A stretch of DNA of 64,000 nucleotides from an uncultured Poribacteria bacterium (GTDB taxonomy: Bacteria; Poribacteria; WGA-4E; WGA-3G), in the NCBI GenBank assembly GCA_951813545.1, contig OX638352.1, positions 3,860,835 to 3,924,834 of the forward strand, given 5' to 3'. A program made the position numbers and the translations under genes. The first letter of the stretch is position 1, and each line of letters starts with the position of its first letter. Of this stretch, positions 34,631-44,328 are shown piece after piece. The notes below the pieces were generated by a model that was not told the DNA's origin, did no database searches, and saw only the letters and a program-made list of their open reading frames with translations.

Positions 34631-35764
34631 ATGAAACAGATTAATAGTACTGTACGCGTAATGTCACAAACCGCCGAGGCATCTGCGACAAGATTGCTAA
34701 ATATAGGGTCAAAGGTCGGATGTGCTGTGCATGAAACGGTTGTGGATACTTCAGGCACGGTAATCTCGCAGGTTGGTATAGTTAAAGGAAAGTTGCCAAA
34801 CCTGAATCTGAAACAGATAAAACGGATTATCCCAGCAACAATTGTAGGAAACTTGAACGCAGCAACACCATGCACATTGAAAGATGTTGCAAAGTCTTTA
34901 GCTAATAGATCCGGCAGCATACCTTCACATAAACTCTTCGACCACATACCTACCGGTGTAAAATCTACAAAAAAGAGCACTATAGAGTTTCTAGACACTC
35001 ACCATGTGAGTCATCTGGTTTCAATCAAAAATGACCCGACAAAGGCGGGTGATATTAACAACATCATTTTTGAGATTGCTTGGAAGAACCGCGCACGTGG
35101 ATCGAAGAACATGACTCGGAGAGAATTTCAGAGTGCTCGGCTCAATAATACTATCACTGGCATAAAATGTGGCTTCAAAACCACCGTAGGCACTGCAGCT
35201 AAAGGTGCGCTATTTGGTGCTTTATTAGAGTTGCCCATAACAATCGTTGAGAATACTTTGCACGTCAAAAATAATCGAAAATCAGTCGGAGATGCCCGCA
35301 TAGATGTAGCAAAAGACATTGGCATAAGTGCTGGATTCGCCGGAGTAACTGCAGCAGGTTTCACGGGTTTGAGCTTACTTGGAGTGACACTGGGTCCGGC
35401 TGTTATACCATTAACTATTGTTGGTGGTGCTGTGTATATTTGGTCAGCGGCAGACAGGATTTGGAGAGCCTTGGATGAAACAACATTGGATAAGATTAAT
35501 TCCGAACAATATGAAACAGTTGCGGATCTGATTACCGCACGAGAACAAGAGGAAATCGCTGATATGCTCTCTGGTATCAGCATGGACGGTACCTCTGCCG
35601 AATTGATACGCATGCGCGAGATCCGTGAGAAAGCGAAAGCACGTTCAAAAGTCGCACAGGAATTGGCTGGAACCGATTCAAAAAGCGAAGCGGAAGAATT
35701 CCTCACCGCGGCACGCTCCTCCGCTACTTCTGATGAATTCGACACCTTGATTTTCGGGGCATAG
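34631..35764 (+). CDS. putative effector-like protein: HNH-like segment plus glycine-rich hydrophobic domain
   Basis: 377 residues, not assigned to a named family. Around residues 130-185 the pattern LDTHHVSHLVSI, then DINNIIFEIAWKNRARGSKN resembles the N-x-x-(F/W)E...NRARG portion of HNH-type nucleases, with His residues upstream. Residues 185-285 alternate glycine-rich hydrophobic stretches (AAKGALFGALLELPITIV, AGFAGVTAAGFTGLSLLG, AVIPLTIVGGAVYIWSA), suggestive of membrane-inserting hairpins. The C-terminus is helical and acidic. GTGGAG precedes the start. A toxin or effector function is possible but only inferred. Confidence 0.55.
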   Translation: MKQINSTVRVMSQTAEASATRLLNIGSKVGCAVHETVVDTSGTVISQVGIVKGKLPNLNLKQIKRIIPATIVGNLNAATPCTLKDVAKSLANRSGSIPSHKLFDHIPTGVKSTKKSTIEFLDTHHVSHLVSIKNDPTKAGDINNIIFEIAWKNRARGSKNMTRREFQSARLNNTITGIKCGFKTTVGTAAKGALFGALLELPITIVENTLHVKNNRKSVGDARIDVAKDIGISAGFAGVTAAGFTGLSLLGVTLGPAVIPLTIVGGAVYIWSAADRIWRALDETTLDKINSEQYETVADLITAREQEEIADMLSGISMDGTSAELIRMREIREKAKARSKVAQELAGTDSKSEAEEFLTAARSSATSDEFDTLIFGA

Positions 35765-36016
35765 CGGACTGATGCCAAAATGGAAACGGAGACAGAGGCG
35801 GAGAAGCAGACAGATTCCGATTCTGAATTGCCAGTATAACGCACGACATCAGAACCGCGTATTGAGAGACCATTGATAGATACTGACTTCTGAGTGCTTT
35901 TGAGAAATATCAGTGTATTCAAATAACATAAAGGCACTGTTTTAGTTACAGACTTATCACCTTCAAGGCAATCACTTAGGGTTTGAAGAGTCTCTTGGAA
36001 GACGGGATACAGGTCA

Positions 36017-37606
36017 TCAATCTGAGGGTCGTTCTTGAATCACAGGAATCACGTAACTCCGAATTGTCAACCCTTCTAATGTCTCTGTCTCCACGCGCGG
36101 TTCCGGTGTGTTGCGATGGTCAAACACAACGTAGTATCCTTCTCCGGCACCCTCTGATCCGACGTACGCTGCAAGTTGCGATTTGCCTGCCTGATACCGA
36201 GAATCTCCACCCCAGATTTTTGTTTCAACGATGTATTTTTGGCTTCTGTGGAGAATCAAGATATCCATTCTACCGCGCCCTGTTTGCACCTCAAGATACA
36301 TAGTTCCACCCACACTTTGGACAAACTGCTCAAGATAGGCAAAGAGCAGATGCTGTCCGACATATTCCTGCGGCGTATCCGGGACTTGTAAGATTTTGAA
36401 GCCTGCACGCGCGATAAAGTCGCGGAAGTTATCAAGGAGTGCTGTCATCTGAATTTGCCCCTCCGGTGTGAGATAATCTTCAAATCCTGCGCGATTGTCA
36501 TCTGGTAAATATTCCTGTTCAAGTCCGTTCACTATGGGTTTGAATGCGTCTATGATGCAATAGTGATAAATTGGGTTGATAATTTTACACATACCGTCAG
36601 CACCTTCAGCAATAACACCGTAAGTAGTGAGTTCATTGATGTGTTCATTGTAAAGGCTAAATCTTACACCTTCATCGTAGGAGGCGATTTTCATGAGGAG
36701 TGCCTCAAACCGCCGATCCTTATGGATATTGGTTATCAGGTGATCAATATTCGTGTGTCCTTCGCGAAGGAGCTGCACATGTGCTTCTGAAAAGTGTTGT
36801 ATTGTAATCGGTTCGCTTTTTGGAATATCTAATTCCTCGGTAAGAATTTGCGCGAATCGATTGACAAGCACAGGCTGACCGGCAGTCTGTTTGTGAATAG
36901 CTTTAATAGTTTCAGGTGTGATGGGTTGCCCAACTTCATCGGTATATTGTGAAAATAATTCTTGCACCTGTTTCAGTGTGAAATTAGGCAATTTGAATTC
37001 GTCTTGTATATTAAAGGGAGAGATGGAGCGATCATAGTTGAGTTGTGTGATGTTCTTGACCCCGACGATGCCGACGCTGTGCGGACACCGAGTCCGCCCG
37101 GAAAGGTAAATCTGACGAAGCGAATGCAGAAACCCTCTAATAGCATCTCGTGGAATGCTATCAAACTCATCAATAATCACAACAAACCGTTGTTTTTCCA
37201 ACAAACGCCCAAGGTCTTCAAAAAACTCTCGCATTGAAACAGGTTCTGTTATCTGTACATCCACCAAAAAATGGTTGAGTCTATTGGATGGATTCTCGCG
37301 GCGTTTTTGGAAAACGTTTTTAATTTCTTTACAAATTTCTTTGCAAAGGGATCTATAAAAAGTATCGGCATCACTGTCCACGTATCCCTCAAAATTAAGT
37401 TGTATTGGGAAATAAATGCTCTCTTGGTCTTCAAGCGCGTTGAGCGCGTTTTGGAAGAATGTTGTCTTGCCTGTCTGGCGCGGCGCAAAGAGGACGATAT
37501 ATCTGCCTTTTTTTACTCGATCCATAAAATCCGCAAGTTCATCTGTGCGTGCGACGACGTAGTTATCCTCAGGATAGACAGGACCGCGGGTCTCAAACCA
37601 TCTCAT
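36017..37606 (-). CDS. AAA ATPase with C-terminal PD-(D/E)XK nuclease domain
   Basis: 529 residues. Walker A is APRQTGKTTF (about 42-51), Walker B FVVIIDEFDSIP (about 148). The middle part has a helical lid/winged-helix-like region (TAGQPVLVNRFAQIL). The C-terminal 100 residues carry a PD-(D/E)XK-type core: GRGRMDILILHRSQKYIVE with the Asp and the VETKIW Glu-x-Lys, then a QLAAYV helix. Such ATPase-nuclease fusions are abundant in Bacteroidetes, PVC and poribacterial genomes, usually as multicopy genes of unknown, possibly mobile or defence-related role. The domain call is firm. Confidence 0.85.
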   Translation of the reverse strand: MRWFETRGPVYPEDNYVVARTDELADFMDRVKKGRYIVLFAPRQTGKTTFFQNALNALEDQESIYFPIQLNFEGYVDSDADTFYRSLCKEICKEIKNVFQKRRENPSNRLNHFLVDVQITEPVSMREFFEDLGRLLEKQRFVVIIDEFDSIPRDAIRGFLHSLRQIYLSGRTRCPHSVGIVGVKNITQLNYDRSISPFNIQDEFKLPNFTLKQVQELFSQYTDEVGQPITPETIKAIHKQTAGQPVLVNRFAQILTEELDIPKSEPITIQHFSEAHVQLLREGHTNIDHLITNIHKDRRFEALLMKIASYDEGVRFSLYNEHINELTTYGVIAEGADGMCKIINPIYHYCIIDAFKPIVNGLEQEYLPDDNRAGFEDYLTPEGQIQMTALLDNFRDFIARAGFKILQVPDTPQEYVGQHLLFAYLEQFVQSVGGTMYLEVQTGRGRMDILILHRSQKYIVETKIWGGDSRYQAGKSQLAAYVGSEGAGEGYYVVFDHRNTPEPRVETETLEGLTIRSYVIPVIQERPSD

Positions 37607-37662
37607 TTTTCTCTTCTCCTTTAAGTGGCTGTGGAAATTATATCAGATTGTGGTGTGGAAGT

Positions 37663-38178
37663 CTATAAGAAACAGGTTTGAAACAAGCCTATGGATCCTG
37701 ATTCAGATATGGATTTATCATCGTCAAGACGTTCAAGCAAGGTTTGAACAGTTTCTTGAAAAACTGGGTGCACGACATCCGGGGCAATCTCAGCCAACGG
37801 GAACAGTACGAAACCGCGGAGATGCATCTCTGGGTGCGGAATGACGAGTTTCTCTGTCTCGAGACACAAATCTCCATAGATTAATATGTCCAGATCAATC
37901 TCTCTCGGACCCCAACGGATGCGGTGTTGTCTACCAACTTCAGTTTCGATGTCTTTTAAAGTGTTTAGCAAGGAAATAGGAGAAAGGGAGGTTTGAATTG
38001 CGGCGACACCGTTCAGAAACTGTGCCTGCGCTTCATAGCCAACGGGGTCTGTTTTATAAACGGAGGAAATCTTCTGCAGAATGATCCCCTCCGTTTTTGA
38101 TAAAGTATGAATAGCATTTTGAATATGTGCCAGTCGGTCGCCAATGTTGCTTCCGAAGCCGATATATGCTAGGGGCAT
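37663..38178 (-). CDS. folK: 2-amino-4-hydroxy-6-hydroxymethyldihydropteridine diphosphokinase
   Basis: 171 residues, single-domain HPPK. It transfers pyrophosphate from ATP to the pterin in folate synthesis. Signature parts are MPLAYIGFGSNIGDRLAHIQ, SSVYKTDPVGYEAQAQFLNG, and RWGPREIDLDILIYG, followed by IPHPEMHLRGFVLFPLAEIA, which holds the substrate and magnesium-binding residues. It lies 35 bases after fabF on the same strand and may be co-transcribed with the fatty-acid genes. Assignment secure. Confidence 0.95.
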   Translation of the reverse strand: MPLAYIGFGSNIGDRLAHIQNAIHTLSKTEGIILQKISSVYKTDPVGYEAQAQFLNGVAAIQTSLSPISLLNTLKDIETEVGRQHRIRWGPREIDLDILIYGDLCLETEKLVIPHPEMHLRGFVLFPLAEIAPDVVHPVFQETVQTLLERLDDDKSISESGSIGLFQTCFL

Positions 38179-38213
38179 AGCGTCTCCGAAACACGTCCAG
38201 ATGGACGAGGATA

Positions 38214-39452
38214 TTAACCTGAAAATTTTCGGACAGCGATTGAGGTGTTATGTCCACCGAACCCGAAGGCGTTGGAGAGTGCGACCGAAATCTTCGCGTC
38301 ACGACTCTCGTTGGGGACGTAATCTAAGTCGCAGGCTTCGTCTGGCATATCATAGTTGATAGTCGGAGGCAGATAGCCCTTCTCCATAGCACCTAAGCAG
38401 GCGATGAGTTCCACAGCTCCCGCAGCACCGAGCAGATGCCCCACCATCGATTTGGTAGAGCTAACGGGAATTTTGTACGCGTGTTCGCCGAAGAGCGTTT
38501 TAATGGCGTTCGTTTCAGCGACATCGCCGATCGGTGTAGAGGTACCGTGGGCGTTAATATAATCGACGGCATCTAGTGCTAACTCCGCATCTTGGAGCGC
38601 GAATTCCATCGCCTTCGCTGCGCCCTCACCGTTTTCAGGTGGACTTACCATATCGTGGGCATCCGAGGTCATTCCATAGCCGATTATTTCCGCATAGATA
38701 TAAGCACCGCGCTTTTTGGCATGTGATAACGATTCAAAGATTAACACACCCGCTCCATCCCCCATAACAAAGCCATCCCGATCCTTCGTAAATGGGCGCG
38801 AGGCGCGTTCAGGTTCATGATTTCGCGCGGACATCGCTCGCATTGAACAGAATCCAGCGAAAGCTAAGGGCGTAATCGCCGATTCCGTACCGCCAGTAAA
38901 CATTACATCTGCTTCGCCGCGCTGAATCATACGGAACGAATCACCCATGGAATGATTCGCACTCGCACATGCAGTGACAGATGTAGCATTAGGACCTCTG
39001 AGGTTAAAATGGATTGAGATCTGTCCTGCTGCCATGTTGATAATCATATACGGTACAAGGAATGGGCTAACGCGTTTGGCACCCTTTTCAGCGAGGATTT
39101 TCGCGTTGTCTTCAAGGACACCGATACCGCCGATCCCTGAACCGATCTGGACCCCCGCACGGTAGGGGTCAACTTTGTCGAGTTCCAAACCAGCATCTTC
39201 GTGTGCCATGATTGAGGCAGCAAGCGCGTACTGAATGAACAGCGGTAGCCTTGACGCAGCCCGCCGGTCCATATACTGTTCCGCTTGAAAGTTCTTTACC
39301 TCTCCAGCGATTTGGGTGCGATGCTCAGAGGCATCAAAATAGGTTAAAGGTCCGATTCCGTTTTTACCGACGGCAAGCGCATCCCAATATTCTTCTTTCG
39401 TGTTGCCAATAGCATTGACGACACCGATTCCTGTAATAACTACACGCTCCAC
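38214..39452 (-). CDS. fabF: 3-oxoacyl-ACP synthase II
   Basis: 412 residues, full length. It condenses malonyl-ACP with acyl-ACP. The catalytic triad is visible: Cys in VTACASANHS, His in NAHGTSTPIGD, His in GHLLGAAGAVE. The start MERVVITGIGVVNAIG is typical. It is the downstream end of the fabH-fabD-fabG-acpP-acpP-fabF run. Assignment secure. Confidence 0.97.
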   Translation of the reverse strand: MERVVITGIGVVNAIGNTKEEYWDALAVGKNGIGPLTYFDASEHRTQIAGEVKNFQAEQYMDRRAASRLPLFIQYALAASIMAHEDAGLELDKVDPYRAGVQIGSGIGGIGVLEDNAKILAEKGAKRVSPFLVPYMIINMAAGQISIHFNLRGPNATSVTACASANHSMGDSFRMIQRGEADVMFTGGTESAITPLAFAGFCSMRAMSARNHEPERASRPFTKDRDGFVMGDGAGVLIFESLSHAKKRGAYIYAEIIGYGMTSDAHDMVSPPENGEGAAKAMEFALQDAELALDAVDYINAHGTSTPIGDVAETNAIKTLFGEHAYKIPVSSTKSMVGHLLGAAGAVELIACLGAMEKGYLPPTINYDMPDEACDLDYVPNESRDAKISVALSNAFGFGGHNTSIAVRKFSG

Positions 39453-39607
39453 GAGACCGATCCTTTTTTTAGGGGTTATCAGTTATCAGTCATCGGTTAT
39501 CGGTCAGAGGTTCTTTGTAACAATCTACCCCATTTTAGAGTACTCCAGAGTAGGGTGAATTATTACGCCAAAGCCTCTTAACTGAAAACCAACAACCATT
39601 CATTAAC

Positions 39608-39841
39608 CTACACATGTTCGTCTAGGTAACTCAAGGCATCCTGAACAGTCTGAATTTTCTCAACGTCACTGTCGGGAATTTCGATATCGAATTCTTCTTC
39701 AAGTGCCATAGCCAACTCAACGAAATCAAGTGAATCCGCACCCAAGTCTTCCATAAAAGAGGAATCTGGGGTGACGTTATTTTCATCAACGTCAAGTTGT
39801 TTCGCAATAATTTCAATGAGACGTTCTTGATTTGTTGCCAT
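39608..39841 (-). CDS. acpP: acyl carrier protein, second tandem copy
   Basis: 77 residues from the ATG at 39841 (MATNQERL), matching the start of the neighbouring copy; an upstream frame to 39880 is not supported. The phosphopantetheine site is the Ser in DLGADSLDFVEL. It differs from the other copy at few positions (for example LDV/LGV, DFVEL/DTVEL, AMAL/VMAL). Upstream sequence is also similar between the copies, so this is a tandem duplication of about 435 bp. Two ACPs could serve different synthases, but divergence is small. Confidence 0.95.
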   Translation of the reverse strand: MATNQERLIEIIAKQLDVDENNVTPDSSFMEDLGADSLDFVELAMALEEEFDIEIPDSDVEKIQTVQDALSYLDEHV

Positions 39842-40042
39842 AAGTGTCCTCTGATTTTCTATAGAAATTTTCGTCCGCAAGATTGGGGTTGCAGTTAAAA
39901 AGTCGTTCTTATATCGCAGTGCGGTGAGTGCTCCAATTGTCTCTGTAATCCGGATTCACAAACAACGTCCTACAAAACGAGCAGGCACACTAACGAGGAC
40001 TTATAGCGTGCCGCTACATGCCCTCCGACGATATATCCTAAC

Positions 40043-40276
40043 TTACACATGTTCGTCTAGGTAACTCAAGGCATCTTGAACAGTCTGAATTTTTTCCGCA
40101 TCACTGTCGGGAATTTCGATATCGAATTCTTCTTCAAGTGCCATGACTAACTCAACAGTATCAAGCGAATCAGCACCAAGGTCCTCCATAAAAGAGGAAT
40201 CTGGAGTGACGTTATCTTCGTCAACACCGAGTTGTTTCGCAATAATTTCAATGAGGCGTTCTTGGTTTGTTGCCAT
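40043..40276 (-). CDS. acpP: acyl carrier protein, first tandem copy
   Basis: 77 residues. The Ser in DLGADSLDTVEL receives the 4'-phosphopantetheine arm; the DTVEL context is that of canonical fatty-acid ACPs. It carries growing acyl chains for the Fab enzymes encoded on both sides. It is followed at 39841 by a nearly identical copy. Both end in SYLDEHV. Assignment secure; which copy is the main ACP is unknown, though this one is closer to the consensus. Confidence 0.96.
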   Translation of the reverse strand: MATNQERLIEIIAKQLGVDEDNVTPDSSFMEDLGADSLDTVELVMALEEEFDIEIPDSDAEKIQTVQDALSYLDEHV

Positions 40277-40542
40277 AAGCGTTTTTCTGATCTCCTATAG
40301 AATTTTTTGCTCGCAAAATTGGTTGGAGCTAAAAATTTGTTCTTATATTACAGTGCAATTAGTGCCTCGATTGTCTCCGTAGTCAGGGCTTACAAGCAAC
40401 GCCCTACAGTGAGACAATCGGTACCGGTTACGGGCATTGCAAGCAGTGCCCTGGTTGGAGGCGGATCAACCAACCGTCCTTCTTATAGGTGCGCTTAGGA
40501 AGCCCTAAGTGCCCTTTAATTACATCACCATACCACCGTTAA

Positions 40543-41319
40543 TTACATCACCATACCACCGTCAACCTGAAGAGTTTGCCCGGTGATGTAGTGTGCAGCA
40601 TCCGATGCTAAAAAACAGACAGCGTCTGCTACATCTTCTGGATGTCCAAAATCCTGTAATGGAATCAGTTCAAGCAGCTGTTTCTGATTCTCTTCCGATA
40701 TTTGTGCCGTCATGTCCGTCGTGATAAAACCTGGGGCGATAGCGTTCACGGTGATACCACGGGCACCAACCTCTTTCGCGGTAGCCTTGGTCAAACCGAG
40801 GATGCCAGCTTTCGCGGCTGCGTAACTTGCCTGTCCTGCGTTTCCCATTAATCCAATAACTGACGAGATGTTGATAATTCGTCCACTTCTCTGGCGTATC
40901 ATGGGGCGAAGGACTGCACGGGTACAGCGCATCGTGCCGGTCAGATTTGTCTGTAACACAGCGTCCCAGTCTTCATCTTTGAGACGCATGAGCAGCGTAT
41001 CGCGCGTGATTCCTGCATTGTTCACCAGAATATCAATTTGCGAAAATTGTGCAATCGTTCTCTCAATAAGTTCTTCAACATCTGCTTTTTGTGAGATGTC
41101 AGCGGCTGTTGAGAGTGTGGTGTAGCCTTTTTCCTGCAGCGTTTCAGCAACTTGTGCGACTGCCTCAGCAGAACGCGAGCAGAGAACGACATTCGCGCCG
41201 GCTTCACAGAGCCTCTGTGCAATCGCCGCGCCAATGCCGCGTGACGCACCTGTAACAATAGCTGTTTTGCCGCTTAGTAAGTCTTCCCTAAAGGCACTCC
41301 GCTCGGTTGTCACATCCAT
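40543..41319 (-). CDS. fabG: 3-oxoacyl-ACP reductase
   Basis: 258 residues, short-chain dehydrogenase. It reduces 3-oxoacyl-ACP with NADPH. The cofactor loop is VTGASRGIGAAIAQRL. The catalytic residues are in INISSVIGL (Ser) and ASYAAAKAGI (Tyr, Lys). NNAGITRDTLLMRL is characteristic of FabG. The start codon shares one base with the fabD stop (TAATG), indicating translational coupling. A 23-bp perfect tandem duplication overlaps its stop region (40520-40562). Assignment secure. Confidence 0.96.
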   Translation of the reverse strand: MDVTTERSAFREDLLSGKTAIVTGASRGIGAAIAQRLCEAGANVVLCSRSAEAVAQVAETLQEKGYTTLSTAADISQKADVEELIERTIAQFSQIDILVNNAGITRDTLLMRLKDEDWDAVLQTNLTGTMRCTRAVLRPMIRQRSGRIINISSVIGLMGNAGQASYAAAKAGILGLTKATAKEVGARGITVNAIAPGFITTDMTAQISEENQKQLLELIPLQDFGHPEDVADAVCFLASDAAHYITGQTLQVDGGMVM

Positions 41320-42263
41320 TATATCTGTCCACCATTTCCATATTCATTTGTCACGAGAGACAGCGTCTTAACATCTTCAACATTCACGGCGTTACTTTCG
41401 GAAAGCGTTCGTTTTACCAAGCCAGACAAGACCTTTCCAGGACCCACCTCTACAAAATGCGTAATGCCGGTCTCCTTGATAGTGTACAACGTTTTCTCCC
41501 ACTGGACGGGTTGCGTTATCTGTTGAAATAGAAGGTGTTTGATGCTATCCACGTCGGTTGCGAGTTCACCTGTTACGTTCATTACTATGTTGACCTGTGG
41601 CGGATGCAACGTCACTGGGTTGAGCACAGCTTGAAATTTTTGTTGTGCAGGTGCCATCAGTGGTGAGTGAAACGCACCGCTCACTGCCAAGGGGCGACAT
41701 CTTCTCTCCCCAATCTCGGCTTTGGCGAGCGCAACAACACGGTTAACTGCATCAACTTCTCCAGAGATCACCAATTGTCCAGGACAGTTGTAATTGGCGA
41801 TGTTCACAACGCCTTCAGTGGTGTCACAAAGTTGTTGCAGTTGCGCCGTTTCCATCCCGAGGATTGCTGCCATTGTGCCTTGCTGCGTTTCACCTGCCTC
41901 CGCCATAAGACTTGCGCGTGCATGCACCAAACGCAATGCGTCCGAGAAATCAAGGACTCCTGCTGCCACAAGTGCAGAATACTCACCCAGACTATGTCCG
42001 GCAACCACATTCGGCACGACCCCGTATTCCTTCAGGACTCGGAATGTTGCTACACTACAAGTCAAGATCGCAAGTTGTGTATTTTCAGTTTGCTTTAGGG
42101 CTTCTTCCGGTCCTTCAAAACAGAGTTGTCGCAATTTCCGTCCGAGAACTGCATCTGCCTCCTGAAAAATAGCATCAGCGACTGGGTAAGTCTGTGCTAA
42201 TTCTGCTCCCATGCCGACTTGTTGTGAACCCTGACCTGGAAAAATGAATGCCAGTTCTGTCAT
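41319..42263 (-). CDS. fabD: malonyl-CoA:ACP transacylase
   Basis: 314 residues. It loads malonyl groups onto ACP. FIFPGQGSQQVGMG at the start, the nucleophile Ser in VAGHSLGEYSAL, and the His in VSGAFHSPLM are canonical. It ends in a one-base overlap with fabG. The upstream fabH stop is 37 bases away. Assignment secure. Confidence 0.97.
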   Translation of the reverse strand: MTELAFIFPGQGSQQVGMGAELAQTYPVADAIFQEADAVLGRKLRQLCFEGPEEALKQTENTQLAILTCSVATFRVLKEYGVVPNVVAGHSLGEYSALVAAGVLDFSDALRLVHARASLMAEAGETQQGTMAAILGMETAQLQQLCDTTEGVVNIANYNCPGQLVISGEVDAVNRVVALAKAEIGERRCRPLAVSGAFHSPLMAPAQQKFQAVLNPVTLHPPQVNIVMNVTGELATDVDSIKHLLFQQITQPVQWEKTLYTIKETGITHFVEVGPGKVLSGLVKRTLSESNAVNVEDVKTLSLVTNEYGNGGQI

Positions 42264-42300
42264 TTTCTTCCGATGTGCCTGTGCTGTTTTCAGTCCCCGA

Positions 42301-43296
42301 TTACAATCTAAAAAGAGTGCTTCCCCATGTCAAACCTGCGCCGAAAGTCACAAACAGGAGCAGATCACCGGGCTTTGCGCGACCTTCGCGAATTGCCTCA
42401 TCTAACGCGATGATAACTGTCGCAGCAGAAGTGTTACCGTATTTGTCAACATTAATATAAACTTTTTCACGCGGCACACCGAGCCTGTCACCGACTGCCT
42501 CAATGATACGAAGGTTCGCTTGATGGGGGATTAAAAGGTCGATCTCCTCAACGCTGATATCCGCCTCACGAAGCACGCGTTGGGCGGCTTCCGGCATGAG
42601 TCGAACACCTAATTTAAAGACTTCCCGTCCGTTCATCTGAATTTTGTCTAACTTCTGGTCAATGGCTTCTTGTGTGACCGGCATCCTGGAGCCACCTGCG
42701 GGAATACCGAGGAGGTCGATGTCGGCGTAATCTCCATCCGACCCGATATAAGATGCGAGGATACCTTTCGGTTCGTCCGTAGCTTGGACAACAGCGGCAC
42801 CTGCGCCATCTCCAAAGAGGACACATGTGTTCCTATCGTTCCAATCAACAATTTTGTTAAAAATTTCGCCACCGACAACAAGGATAGTGTTGTATCGTCC
42901 TGATCTGATCATTCCATCAGCTAAATCCAGTCCGTAAAGGAAGCCGGCGCACGCAGCGGATAGATCCATTGCGGCGGCGTTCTTTGCACCGATGCCTTTC
43001 TGGACATAGCACGCTGTTGAGGGAAAAAATGTGTCGGGTGTAACCGTAGCAACGAGAATCATGTCGATGTCAAGCGGATCGATATGCGCATTTTTAATAG
43101 CCCATCGTGCGGCATGGATGCAGAGATCTGAGGTAGCAACACCCTCCTCAGCAATACGCCTCTCGACAATCCCTGTTCGTTGCCGAATCCATTCGTCAGT
43201 TGTATCGACCATTTTCTCAAGGTCAAAGTTGGTAACAACCTGTTCAGGGAGGTAAGACCCTGTTCCAGTAATGGTTGCATGTCGAAGTTGCGTCAT
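42301..43296 (-). CDS. fabH: 3-oxoacyl-ACP synthase III
   Basis: 331 residues. It starts fatty-acid synthesis by condensing acetyl-CoA with malonyl-ACP. The Cys is in DLSAACAGFLYGL, the His in LLIPHQANLRIIE, the Asn in YGNTSAATV. The N-terminus ATITGTGSYLPEQVVTN is typical. The usual plsX gene between rpmF and fabH is absent: only 106 bases separate them. Assignment secure. Confidence 0.97.
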   Translation of the reverse strand: MTQLRHATITGTGSYLPEQVVTNFDLEKMVDTTDEWIRQRTGIVERRIAEEGVATSDLCIHAARWAIKNAHIDPLDIDMILVATVTPDTFFPSTACYVQKGIGAKNAAAMDLSAACAGFLYGLDLADGMIRSGRYNTILVVGGEIFNKIVDWNDRNTCVLFGDGAGAAVVQATDEPKGILASYIGSDGDYADIDLLGIPAGGSRMPVTQEAIDQKLDKIQMNGREVFKLGVRLMPEAAQRVLREADISVEEIDLLIPHQANLRIIEAVGDRLGVPREKVYINVDKYGNTSAATVIIALDEAIREGRAKPGDLLLFVTFGAGLTWGSTLFRL

Positions 43297-43402
43297 TATG
43301 TCTCTCTTTTGGCTGTCGGAAACCGTCGGCTGACGGCTGATGGCTGACTGCTATTGAAACGGCCAAACCAAAATTTCTGTAAAAATATATTCTTGTTGAT
43401 TC

Positions 43403-43588
43403 CTATGCCTCGTTCGCGGATTTCAGCACGGGTCGTCCATTATAATGTCCACATCCAGAACAGACTCGGTGGGAAATAATCGTCTCCCCACAATACGAAC
43501 AGATGCTTGTAGATTTTTCATGGAGCGCGTTATGGCTCCGTCGCATTCTCTTTTTCGATTTTGACGTTCTCCGTTTTGGGTGCGCCAT
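43403..43588 (-). CDS. rpmF: ribosomal protein L32
   Basis: 61 residues. The N-terminus MAHPKRRTSKSKKRMRRSHN is that of bL32, followed by a zinc ribbon with Cys pairs (CSYCGE and CSGCGHYNG). It lies between the YceD-like gene and fabH, a widespread arrangement linking ribosome and fatty-acid synthesis. Assignment secure. Confidence 0.96.
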   Translation of the reverse strand: MAHPKRRTSKSKKRMRRSHNALHEKSTSICSYCGETIISHRVCSGCGHYNGRPVLKSANEA

Positions 43589-43663
43589 GGGTTATCTCCT
43601 TTGTCTTACTTTAGTCTTAAAAGTCGCGATTCGGAAATTGCTCCTGACAATTCAATTATGATT

Positions 43664-44215
43664 TCAACTGTTTTTCAGCATTTTTGAGAGGACCGAAAAT
43701 GGATTAGAATCAGGTACCGGTGTCTCACTCGTTATCTCACAGGGACATTCCGCCGTATTAAGTTCCGCTCCACATTGTGGGCATAGACCTTTACACGTTT
43801 CAGAGCAGAGGGACCATGATGGTATTTCAAGGACAAGTGCCCGCCGGACATCTTCTGAAATATCTAATGTTTCTCCGTCATAGTATCGCTCACCCTCTTC
43901 ATCTTCATCCTGTTCCGAGGACTCATTATCAATAGAGAATAACAGTGCAAGTGCTGTTGTTATGTCTATCTCAAACGGGTTAATACAACGCCGACACTCT
44001 ACCAAAAGAGTTGTGGTGACATCGGCTGTTACGTAAATATTGTCGCCACCTTGGCGAAAGAGGGCAACCGTACATGACAATGGACTGATAAATTCCGCCT
44101 CCTCATAAGTCAAATCGAGGGACGCGGACGGCACAAGTGCTTCGTATTCCTTGAAGTCCTCATGTCGAAAATCTTTCATATCGAACGCTAACGTATCTTT
44201 TATGCCTTCCTTCAT
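43664..44215 (-). CDS. YceD/DUF177 family protein
   Basis: 183 residues from the ATG at 44215, chosen because AGGTGA lies 8 bases upstream; a GTG at 44227 is the alternative. The family features are a C-terminal cysteine motif (CSETCKGLCPQCGAELN) and a middle segment ECRRCINPFEIDI. YceD-like proteins are encoded next to rpmF in most bacteria, as here, and are linked to 23S rRNA processing or ribosome assembly in some species. An acidic insertion (SSEQDEDEEGE) precedes the C-terminal part. Family call firm. Confidence 0.88.
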   Translation of the reverse strand: MKEGIKDTLAFDMKDFRHEDFKEYEALVPSASLDLTYEEAEFISPLSCTVALFRQGGDNIYVTADVTTTLLVECRRCINPFEIDITTALALLFSIDNESSEQDEDEEGERYYDGETLDISEDVRRALVLEIPSWSLCSETCKGLCPQCGAELNTAECPCEITSETPVPDSNPFSVLSKMLKNS

Positions 44216-44328
44216 ATTCAATATCACCTCAAGTATCTGTTGGGGGCAGCCTTCAGGTTTTCCTTGCCAAGACAGTCAAACACCAAGGATAGGTGCCTCT
44301 ATCCGTACATTATGAATATAAGTGCAAC

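Noticed and set aside
35128..35937. 269-codon minus-strand open frame
   Set aside because: Antisense to the 34631-35764 gene, which has a better start and ribosome binding site; Ser-rich composition is typical of a shadow frame.
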